64,000 bases of DNA from a virus. The translations under genes and the position numbers were made by a program. Positions 53,535-61,283 of the stretch are shown one piece after another (the stretch's first letter is position 1; each line of letters starts with the position of its first letter). Under the pieces are notes generated by a model, which did no database searches, had not been told where the DNA came from, and saw only the letters and a program-made list of their open reading frames with translations. The DNA lies in IMG/VR virus record IMGVR_UViG_3300025892_000012, positions 29,493-93,492 of that record. One strand, written 5' to 3'.

Positions 53535-54105
53535 AATATTTGGTTCTACAGGTATAGAATTTTCAGATAGCAATCAAGAAATCAAAATCAAAGGACCAAC
53601 TCAGACATTCAGTTTGAAAGCAACAACTGATGATGAGTTTACTGTATACAATGCTGCGAACAAGTTATGGGGAATGAGTTCTGCTGGATTGGAAAGTAAG
53701 CCTAATGTACCTGGATTTGTAGCTTTTGCTAGTGGTAATTCTAATTACTTAACAGTAAATGCCGGTGTACCTTTTCCTGGTAACAATGTTAATTATAATC
53801 AGGGCGGTTGTTATGATACAACAACTTATAAATTTACAGCACCAAAACAAGGATTATATTTTTTTGCATTTTCTTCTATAAAAGAAAATACTAGTAGTAG
53901 TAGACCGATGTTTTATGTTAATGATAGTAGTACTTACAATCAATGTCAACATGGTATATGTGGAGGTTCAGGTAATGCTAGTAATTCTACTTCCAGTTTA
54001 ATTTATTTACAATTGGGTGATAGTGTGTATGCTGCTTCACAATCAGGAAGCTTATATTATTATGGAAGCGGTCACAGTACATTTAGTGGATTTCTAATAG
54101 GTTAA
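53524..54105 (+). CDS. Fibre with C1q-like head, GTG start
   Basis: 193 residues from GTG 53524 (no ATG is available near): MSVKIFGSTGIEFSDSNQEI, a different dock. The C1q-like domain covers about 58-193: VPGFVAFASGNSNYLTVNAG, TYKFTAPKQGLYFFAFSSIK, FYVNDSSTYNQCQ, LQLGDSVYAASQSG and the final HSTFSGFLIG strand, in canonical order. It is the second C1q head of the window and not closely similar to the one at 27334. No chaperone follows; the next product is a small membrane protein. Confidence 0.75.
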   Translation: MSVKIFGSTGIEFSDSNQEIKIKGPTQTFSLKATTDDEFTVYNAANKLWGMSSAGLESKPNVPGFVAFASGNSNYLTVNAGVPFPGNNVNYNQGGCYDTTTYKFTAPKQGLYFFAFSSIKENTSSSRPMFYVNDSSTYNQCQHGICGGSGNASNSTSSLIYLQLGDSVYAASQSGSLYYYGSGHSTFSGFLIG

Positions 54106-54108
54106 CCC

Positions 54109-54264
54109 ATGACCTATCTCAAGGACAAACTTAAACAAGATTATTCATTGTTCAAAAGTTTGTTCACCAAAGAAGAGTTGTTCAGTTTTCATTTTCTAGT
54201 TATGCTTATTTCTTTATTAACTTTACCAGCGATCTTTGCGATTTTATTTTACTATTACATTTGA
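54109..54264 (+). CDS. Small single-pass membrane protein, 51 residues
   Basis: A short frame with ATG 54109 and TGA 54262-54264. A charged, amphipathic front (MTYLKDKLKQDYSLFKSLFT, KEEL) is followed by an uninterrupted hydrophobic stretch at about residues 29-51 ending LFYYYI at the C-terminus. It is the only clear membrane segment in the window. One segment with an N-terminal cytoplasmic charged part could suit a small phage membrane factor (holin-like, anti-holin, spanin-like or superinfection-related); none is recognised. Three bases after the C1q fibre and overlapping a promoter-like box. Confidence 0.6.
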   Translation: MTYLKDKLKQDYSLFKSLFTKEELFSFHFLVMLISLLTLPAIFAILFYYYI

Positions 54265-54270
54265 TAAATA
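54263..54270 (+). promoter_or_regulatory. Putative late promoter box GATAAATA
   Basis: GATAAATA overlaps the TGA of the small membrane protein and lies 44 bases before ATG 54307 in a 42-base, nearly all A/T gap. Best supported of the set because motif, overlap and spacing all agree. Confidence 0.58.
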
Positions 54271-54306
54271 TATAATAAAATAGTAAAATTCATTTAATAT
54301 AATTAC

Positions 54307-55002
54307 ATGTCAAATAATAGTATACAACATATTAGAGGTACACTTGCCGAACATTCTACTTATACTGGTAGAAAAGGTGAAATCTCTTTAATCACAGATA
54401 CAACAAACGATAGAGTACCAACTGGTGAAATAAGAATTCATGATGGTGTTACTGCAAGTGGTTTACCCATAAAATTAGGTACATCCTCTTCACCATTGAC
54501 AAGTGATATCTATTTGGCTAGTGGTTCAGGAATTAATTTTGATGCGTATGCCACAAGTGGAAATCCTAGTTCAAATCTTCTGAATGATTATGAGGAGGGT
54601 ACTTGGGTTCCAAATATATATGATGCTAATGGTACTATACCATTTAGTGTTCAGTATGCCAATTATGTAAAAACAGGAAAAAATGTATATGTAACATTTT
54701 TTGCTAGTGGAGCTTTTAATTACACTTCTAGTGGTAATGTTAGAGTAGGCGGCCTTCCATTTACATCTGATGGTGGTTCATTCAACGGTGCAAAATTTGC
54801 AGGAAATTTTTATGTAAGAATGCTTGGCTCTGGCATTGTAAATCCTGGTTGTGTTATTTCTGGCGGCTCAGATCTAATTGAGATTTTAGAAATGAATAGT
54901 GGCACTTCTTTTACTGCAAATGTTTCAGCAACTCAAATATTTGTATTTAATAATTCTTCCAATAATTATTTTGGACTTTCGATAGTATATTTAACAAATT
55001 AA
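54307..55002 (+). CDS. GEIxLIxD-class fibre with DYEEGTW domain
   Basis: 231 residues. The front HIRGTLAEHSTYTGRKGEIS, then RVPTGEIRIHDGVTASGLPI is a dock shared with 63381 (GTVAEHNNFTGENGEITLIC; IIRLHDGQTVGGVP) and common in phage fibres. The head begins LLNDYEEGTWVPNIYDANG, a well-known phage fibre element, with YVKTGKNVYVTFFASGAF and GGLPF following in the usual order. First gene after a promoter-like box. No chaperone follows directly. Confidence 0.72.
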   Translation: MSNNSIQHIRGTLAEHSTYTGRKGEISLITDTTNDRVPTGEIRIHDGVTASGLPIKLGTSSSPLTSDIYLASGSGINFDAYATSGNPSSNLLNDYEEGTWVPNIYDANGTIPFSVQYANYVKTGKNVYVTFFASGAFNYTSSGNVRVGGLPFTSDGGSFNGAKFAGNFYVRMLGSGIVNPGCVISGGSDLIEILEMNSGTSFTANVSATQIFVFNNSSNNYFGLSIVYLTN

Positions 55003-55016
55003 AATATAGGATTTAA

Positions 55017-56492
55017 ATGCCGTACATTGGTTCAGCAGTAAAAAGTATAAACACAAGGTCAGCAGTTGACCATCAACAATTTCTTGGTTCATCTGCAGAT
55101 ACTGTTACAAATCCTGGATACTATACATTCTATGTGAACTATTCACCGGGTAATATATCTGTTTTTGTAGCAGGTAATAATATAAGTCATACAGACTATA
55201 CTGCTAATAATGGTACTGATGTAAGAATTTCTACAAGCACATTAACAATTAATCCAGCGGATAATGTAGAAATCATTGGTTATAATATACCAACAAGTCA
55301 AGTGTTAGAAAGAAGTGATGTGAATATTACTGGTGGAAGTATACGAAATGTTGAAATATCTGATTCTAATTTTCTTGGAACAAACAATGTACAATTTTCT
55401 ACGGGTCTGCCAGTTGTAGATAGTACTGGAAATAATGTTATAAGTGAAAGTGGGGGAGTAGTTACTCTTGCAAATAATGTTGTTCCTAGCAGTAGTTATA
55501 TGTTTCGGAACAAGATTATCAATGGTAATTTTGACATTTGGCAACGTGGGACAAGTCAGACAAGTAGTGGGTATGGAAGTGCAGATAGGTGGAATAACAC
55601 TCATTCTGGGCCATCATCTAAAACAGCATCACAAGGAGTATTTGCTTTAGGTCAAACTGATGTTCCAGACAATCCTAAATATTATTTAAGGACTGTATTT
55701 ACAAGTTCAGGTGGGAATGGTGATATTTGTCTAACCCTACAAAATATAGAAGATGTTAAAACATTAGCAGGGCAAACAGCAAAATTGAGCTTTTGGGCCA
55801 GAACAACAGGTTCCAATAAAAACATTGCAACTGAAATTATTCAATATTTCGGAACTGGTGGTTCTCCATCACCTTCCGTTCTTTCAATTGGGACAACAAC
55901 TCACACACTAACAAGTTCGTGGCAGAAATTTACAACTACTGTTTCTATTCCGTCTATTAGTGGAAAGACCATTGGCACAGATGCTAATGATTACTTAGGT
56001 TTAAATTTTTGGTTTGAAGCAGGTGCTAACATAAATTCTTCTAGAACTAATTCATTAGGCAACCAATCTGGAACCTTTGACATTGCCCAAGTCCAGCTTG
56101 AAGAAGGCACAGTTGCGACACCGTTCGAGCATCGGCCTTATGGGTTAGAGTTAAGTTTGTGTCAACGCTACGCACATTTTATAAGACCAGCATCACAATA
56201 TGCTGCAATTGGTGTTGGAAGAGCGTGGAGTTCTACACAGGGAAATGCTCATGTGTATCTTCCAGTCAGTATGCGAGGTGCTATAGCAATAGAATATTCA
56301 AATCTTAGCCATTTTGATTTACCCCCTGCAGGAGAAGGTGTTAATGGACTACACAATGACGGGTCAACTAAACAAACTGTGAAAGTTGGATGGGTAAGAA
56401 ATTCAAATGTCACAAGTGGTACTTACTATCAATTAGAGTTTGAAGATTCAAATTGGCAAAATGCTTATCTAGGTTTTACTTCGGAGTTGTAA
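55017..56492 (+). CDS. FRNKIING-type lectin-like fibre, copy 4
   Basis: 491 residues, the longest of this type because the front is different: MPYIGSAVKSINTRSAVDHQ and the ~110-residue domain shared with 26839 (NPGYYTFYVNYSPGNISVFV). Then VVPSSSYMFRNKIINGNFDI (about 155-175), LSFWARTTGSNKNIATEIIQ and FDIAQVQLEEGTVATPFEHR. The core is closest to copy 2, including 39 exact bases. The C-terminal ~105 residues are unique. The 59-residue partner begins at the very next base. Confidence 0.77.
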   Translation: MPYIGSAVKSINTRSAVDHQQFLGSSADTVTNPGYYTFYVNYSPGNISVFVAGNNISHTDYTANNGTDVRISTSTLTINPADNVEIIGYNIPTSQVLERSDVNITGGSIRNVEISDSNFLGTNNVQFSTGLPVVDSTGNNVISESGGVVTLANNVVPSSSYMFRNKIINGNFDIWQRGTSQTSSGYGSADRWNNTHSGPSSKTASQGVFALGQTDVPDNPKYYLRTVFTSSGGNGDICLTLQNIEDVKTLAGQTAKLSFWARTTGSNKNIATEIIQYFGTGGSPSPSVLSIGTTTHTLTSSWQKFTTTVSIPSISGKTIGTDANDYLGLNFWFEAGANINSSRTNSLGNQSGTFDIAQVQLEEGTVATPFEHRPYGLELSLCQRYAHFIRPASQYAAIGVGRAWSSTQGNAHVYLPVSMRGAIAIEYSNLSHFDLPPAGEGVNGLHNDGSTKQTVKVGWVRNSNVTSGTYYQLEFEDSNWQNAYLGFTSEL

Positions 56493-56672
56493 ATGCAATA
56501 TAAATTAATCAATGGACCAAATAATAAACCTATTAGTATTATGATAGTAGGTGGTAATGTAAGTTTTCCTTTATCTGAGGATTGTAATTATTACCAAGAA
56601 TACTTGGCATGGCTAGCAGAAGGCAATGAACCAGAACCGGCAGATGAACCAATACAACAACATGAGGAATGA
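56493..56672 (+). CDS. WLAEGN-type fibre partner protein, copy 4 (59 residues)
   Basis: A very short gene: ATG 56493 directly after the fibre stop, TGA 56670-56672. The product has MQYKLINGPNNKPISIMIVG, then FPLSEDCNYYQEYLAWLAEG and tail NEPEPADEPIQQHEE. YYQEYLAWLAEGNEPEP is nearly identical to copies 2 and 3, which with its placement after a FRNKIING fibre makes the call secure despite the size. Three bases precede the next ATG. Confidence 0.7.
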   Translation: MQYKLINGPNNKPISIMIVGGNVSFPLSEDCNYYQEYLAWLAEGNEPEPADEPIQQHEE

Positions 56673-56675
56673 TTA

Positions 56676-57320
56676 ATGCCATTCATAGGAAATCAACCCA
56701 CACAAGAAAAAATACAAGACCATCGTTCATACACTGGTGATGGTGTTAGAACGGCATTTGGTGTTCAGTATGAAGGTGGTGCAGTACTTGTATTTCAAAA
56801 TGGTATAAAATTAAAAGAAACCGAAGATTATTTATTAAATGATATAGGCACATTTGTTACTTTTGTAGATGCGCCATTAGCAAATGATGTCATAGACCTA
56901 TATGGAACAAGTGAAATCACAGACCTATCACGTTCAACATATGCCAAAGAAACTTTCACTGCAGCAAAATATCAAACTAACTTTCAAGTACATAATCCAA
57001 TATCACCAACAGAACGTATCAATGTTTATGTAAATGGTTTAAGATTATCTGAAGTAGATTTTACAATTGATTATGTAAATAAAACTATTATTGTTCCGGA
57101 GAGAGACACAGATGATATTGTAATGGTTGAAGTGATCTCACCAGGCTTTAGAAGTTCTATGCATAATGCCAAAAATGAAAAGGCATATCATCCAATGTTC
57201 TCCACACCGGATGAGATAAATAGTGATATAGTAATACCAGAAGGAGAGAACGCAATGCTAGTTGGTCCCGTTACTCTGAATGGTGTAATCACTCTCAATG
57301 GAACACTCACCGTAGTATAA
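56676..57320 (+). CDS. MPFIG-class short fibre with GP[IV]T end
   Basis: 214 residues: two ~85-residue shaft units (YTGDGVRTAFGVQYEGGAVL, VFQNGIKLKETEDY; then VYVNGLRLSEVDF) like the first units of 34079, ending in a C-terminal NAMLVGPVTLNGVITLNGTL element. The front is nearly that of 34079 (MPFIG, SYTGDGxxTxFGVxYE). It probably serves as a dock/spike ahead of the very large protein that follows eight bases later. Confidence 0.68.
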   Translation: MPFIGNQPTQEKIQDHRSYTGDGVRTAFGVQYEGGAVLVFQNGIKLKETEDYLLNDIGTFVTFVDAPLANDVIDLYGTSEITDLSRSTYAKETFTAAKYQTNFQVHNPISPTERINVYVNGLRLSEVDFTIDYVNKTIIVPERDTDDIVMVEVISPGFRSSMHNAKNEKAYHPMFSTPDEINSDIVIPEGENAMLVGPVTLNGVITLNGTLTVV

Positions 57321-57327
57321 AAAATAA

Positions 57328-60300
57328 ATGGCAAGCATACTCAAAATTGATGTATTAGAACAAAGATACGCCAATTCAGGATTATATCTTTCTGGTAGGA
57401 TTCACGGTCCTCAGGGAGATATAATTAATAATGGTAGAGTTGTTCTTCCTGGAAACTTTGAAGCAAATACATTCAATGTTCTTGAAAGTCTAGATGCTAA
57501 TACAATAAATGCCAATACAATATTTCTCGGTGGAGTCAATGGTAAGCTTGAATTTGACGCAAACACTTCCACATTAAAAATCAATAATGCTTCCCTTGCA
57601 TTACAATCTGATGTCTCTACATTAATTGAAAATAGTTACACTAAGTTTACAGCAAATAGTTCAATTACAGCAGGAGATTTAGTAAGTTTATTAGATAATG
57701 GTAAAATTGAAAAGACAGCAGAAGCGAGTGTTAGAACTAACAGTGTTGGTGCTACTACAACATTTGATAGTAATGCTAGTGACAACATATATGTTCAATA
57801 TGATAAAACTTTAAACAAAGTACTTGTTTCATATGCGGTTGGAAGTTCCTCTGCTTGCTACGGTGTACTTGGAACGGTTAATGCTGACGGAAGTATAACA
57901 TTTGGAACACCACTTCAGATTACTTCTCAATATAATTTGATGACTGGTGCGATAGACCCCGTTCAAAATAGAGCAGTTTTTACATTTTTAGGTGATGTAT
58001 ATATTGCTGAAATTTCTGGTAACAATCTTATAAATTTACAATCTCCAATAACATTTGATAGTAGTACAGAAAATTATAATGCGACAATATATGACCCAAA
58101 TTCTGGTAAAATAATAATAGCATATTCAGATAGTGCGAGTCCTACAGGTAGAGCAGGTAATGTACTGGCGGTAACTGTTAATGGAAATTCAATTACATTT
58201 GGACAAACAACTGTTTTTGAGGCTTCCAATACAGAAACGATTTCTTTAAGTATAGATAATGATACAAATAAAATAATTATCGGATATTCATTAATAGGAT
58301 CATCCGCTAGATGTGTTATCGCAACTGTATCTGGAACAACAATAACAACAAGCTCACCTGCCGTTGCCTCTCCAGGTACAGCAGATTTTGTAAAATTTAC
58401 TTATGCTTCAAATGGCATAGTTGTTGCTGCTTTCCGTGATAATACTAATAGTAACTATGGTGCATATTCTATAGGACAGATATCTGGCAACTCAATAACA
58501 TTTGGAAGTTCTGTTGTTTTCAATTCTGCAACTTCCGTACCAATAGGTTTGAGTTATGATAATGTAAATGAGAGAATTTCAATTTCATACAATGATTTTG
58601 GAAACAGTAATTATGGTACAGTAAAATCCGGTATAATTGAAAACGGAGCTATAACATTTGAAGCTACAGATATATTCAATAGCAGTGCTACATATGAAGT
58701 TTTTAGTGTAGTTGATACCACATACAATAGAATTTTAATAGGATTTAAAAATGGTGCTACTGGTCCTGGTAGAATAAATGTATATTCAACGTTTGGAACC
58801 GAATATAAAGATAACGTAGATAATTATATTGGAATAGCAAAGGATTCAATTGCTGCTACTCAGGAAGGTTCTGTATTCATAATTGGAGACATTGCTGATA
58901 ATCAAACAAGTCTCACAGAAAATCAAATTTATTATGTTGATAAAACAGGAAGCCTAACCACATCCAAAACAGAATATAGTATTGTAGGTAGAGCGGTATC
59001 AAATACGTCAATACAATTACTTGACAATAAACCAACATTACTTACTGATTTAAATATTATAGATGGAACTAATTCACAAGTATTGACAACATATGGTAAT
59101 GGTTCTTTTTATTTTGCCGCAGCTAGTGACCCTATAGCAGTATCCAAAACTAATACTACAAATGCCATTCTATCAACAGTTACAAATGTAAATGATTTTA
59201 GATTTGATAGTGATAGTGGTTTTGATGTTGTTGATTTAGGAGCAGGTGCAGTAAAGATTCAAATGAATTCAACTTTCAAAACATTGAAAGTTTCTGGTCA
59301 GAGTGATTTAGTAGCAACTGGTTTAGATACATTAGAGTTAATAGGTTCTGGAATAACAATTACAACAGATGCTGTAGCTAATCCTAAAACACTCACATTT
59401 ACTGGTGCCAGCACTCTTACTGATTTGGGAATAACTGATGGTAGTGCAAATCAAGTATTAATTACAGACGGTTTAGGAAACTATTCTTTTGCTAATGCTG
59501 CTTCGGGAGGCGCAAGCACACTAACAGATTTAGGCATAGCTGATGGTGAATCAGACCAAGTGCTTACAACAGATGGAAATGGTAGTTTCTTCTTTGGACA
59601 TTCATTATCTATATTAAATCAAGATTTGATTGATGGTGGAGAAATTACAGAATTGCGTGATTGTCGTACAGTTATTGATTTAGGTAGTGTAGATACAAGA
59701 TTGGGATATGCCGTACCTGAAGGTAGTAAAACTATTCTTTTAGCAAATGATTCTACAATTGTTTCTTCTACAAATGATATAATTATATCAGAAACAAATG
59801 GATTTGCAAAATTAGAAAATGTCACTATAGATTTAAGTGGAAAAACGGATGCAATTATAGTTCCAAAAGGTACAACAGCACAAAGACCTAGTTCACCTAT
59901 TGCTGGAATGATTCGTTATAACACAGAATTAGACCAGTATGAATTATATGATGAAACAACAACAGCTTGGGGAAAACTTGGAGATCAACCACCTACAATT
60001 TCCAGTATTTCTCCTGCCACAACAGAAACTGTTTCAGGTACAACACAATTTACTGTGGTCGGCACTAATTTTGAATCCACAGGAATGACAACTCAATTTG
60101 TGAGTACGGTAGATAGTACCGCTGTAAATAGAACTGCATTTATTTTTGATAATAGTGGTCAAATTAGAATCACCTTTGATAACACAGATTTTGATGCCGC
60201 AAAAGAACCTTACAATTTAATTGTTACAAAATCCAGTGGTTTAAGTGTTACTAAACTAAATGCATTATATGTAGATGAAGCTCCTGTTTGGTCACTTACA

Positions 60301-61269
60301 AGCACAAATATTGCTACTATTTTACCACAAGCAATTACAAATGTCAATATAGATTTACCTACAGCAACAGACCCTGAAGGAGATATAGTAACTTATAGTG
60401 GGAGTAATTTACCTAGCGGTTTAAGTATTGATGCAAACACTGGTGATTTGAGTGGTAGTGTTCCTGCAGCAAATACAGAAATAGAATATACAGTTACTAT
60501 AAATGCACAAAGCACTGGTAGTGACCCGGGTGCAACACAAAAAACCACAACAAGACAACCCACAATCATTGTGAAACCTGTGATTGAAAATTCCTTGATG
60601 TTTGATGGGAGCAGCTATTTAAGTAAAAGCACAAGTGATAACAGCACCAATTCAAGTATTAAGACTTGGTCTTTTTGGGTTAAAAGATCAGTTCTAGGAA
60701 CAAACTTTTATATGACCGGAGGATTCAAATCGGGGAACTCAAATACTTTTGATATCTACTTTCATACTGATGATACTTTTAGTGTCCAGTGGGGTGGCAG
60801 TTCTGCATTACTTAACAGATCCAGTGCGGTATTTAGAGATACATCTGCGTGGTATCATATATTGGTGCATAAAAACAGCACTTCACAAAGTTTTTACATT
60901 AATGGCAGTTTGGTTAGTTTAGCAACAACTAACACAACTTCGTCATCAGTGGCATTTGCTGAAAACGGGATGTCTGTCTCTGGTAATTATGGCAGTTTCA
61001 TTGGTGGAGGTGGATTTGGAGGAAGCAATAACATAATTGGCTACCTCGCCAACATCCATTTCATAGACGGACAAGCATTGACCCCAACATCATTCGGTGA
61101 AAGTATAAATGGTATCTGGTTGCCGAAAGTTTACAATCCAACAGGTAATGCACTAACAGATTACGGTACAAATGGTTTCCACCTTACATTTGCACCAAGC
61201 ACAATTAGCGGCACAACTGTACAAGATATTTCTGGTAGAGGAAATGATTGGACAGCAAATGGTTTTTAA
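57328..61269 (+). CDS. 1313-residue fibre: propeller, Ig-like and lectin-like domains
   Basis: A large multidomain protein. A propeller-like region (about 110-500) repeats YDxxxNKxxIxY and ISGNSITFGxxxxF, matching 34079. Three TDLxIxDGxxxQVLTTxGN shaft elements follow, then the connector VPKGTTAQRPSSPIAGMIRY (about 848). An IPT/TIG-like unit (PPTISSISPATTETVSGTTQ, about 888-985) and a cadherin-like putative Ig unit (LPSGLSIDANTGDLSGSVPA) come next. The C-terminal 225 residues are a concanavalin-type LamG-like domain: SLMFDGSSYLSKS, WSFWVKRS, FYINGSLVS. It ends ISGRGNDWTANGF exactly where many marine phage homologues, as I recall them, continue into the domain coded by the next gene. Confidence 0.74.
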   Translation: MASILKIDVLEQRYANSGLYLSGRIHGPQGDIINNGRVVLPGNFEANTFNVLESLDANTINANTIFLGGVNGKLEFDANTSTLKINNASLALQSDVSTLIENSYTKFTANSSITAGDLVSLLDNGKIEKTAEASVRTNSVGATTTFDSNASDNIYVQYDKTLNKVLVSYAVGSSSACYGVLGTVNADGSITFGTPLQITSQYNLMTGAIDPVQNRAVFTFLGDVYIAEISGNNLINLQSPITFDSSTENYNATIYDPNSGKIIIAYSDSASPTGRAGNVLAVTVNGNSITFGQTTVFEASNTETISLSIDNDTNKIIIGYSLIGSSARCVIATVSGTTITTSSPAVASPGTADFVKFTYASNGIVVAAFRDNTNSNYGAYSIGQISGNSITFGSSVVFNSATSVPIGLSYDNVNERISISYNDFGNSNYGTVKSGIIENGAITFEATDIFNSSATYEVFSVVDTTYNRILIGFKNGATGPGRINVYSTFGTEYKDNVDNYIGIAKDSIAATQEGSVFIIGDIADNQTSLTENQIYYVDKTGSLTTSKTEYSIVGRAVSNTSIQLLDNKPTLLTDLNIIDGTNSQVLTTYGNGSFYFAAASDPIAVSKTNTTNAILSTVTNVNDFRFDSDSGFDVVDLGAGAVKIQMNSTFKTLKVSGQSDLVATGLDTLELIGSGITITTDAVANPKTLTFTGASTLTDLGITDGSANQVLITDGLGNYSFANAASGGASTLTDLGIADGESDQVLTTDGNGSFFFGHSLSILNQDLIDGGEITELRDCRTVIDLGSVDTRLGYAVPEGSKTILLANDSTIVSSTNDIIISETNGFAKLENVTIDLSGKTDAIIVPKGTTAQRPSSPIAGMIRYNTELDQYELYDETTTAWGKLGDQPPTISSISPATTETVSGTTQFTVVGTNFESTGMTTQFVSTVDSTAVNRTAFIFDNSGQIRITFDNTDFDAAKEPYNLIVTKSSGLSVTKLNALYVDEAPVWSLTSTNIATILPQAITNVNIDLPTATDPEGDIVTYSGSNLPSGLSIDANTGDLSGSVPAANTEIEYTVTINAQSTGSDPGATQKTTTRQPTIIVKPVIENSLMFDGSSYLSKSTSDNSTNSSIKTWSFWVKRSVLGTNFYMTGGFKSGNSNTFDIYFHTDDTFSVQWGGSSALLNRSSAVFRDTSAWYHILVHKNSTSQSFYINGSLVSLATTNTTSSSVAFAENGMSVSGNYGSFIGGGGFGGSNNIIGYLANIHFIDGQALTPTSFGESINGIWLPKVYNPTGNALTDYGTNGFHLTFAPSTISGTTVQDISGRGNDWTANGF

Positions 61270-61283
61270 TAGGATAAATTAAT

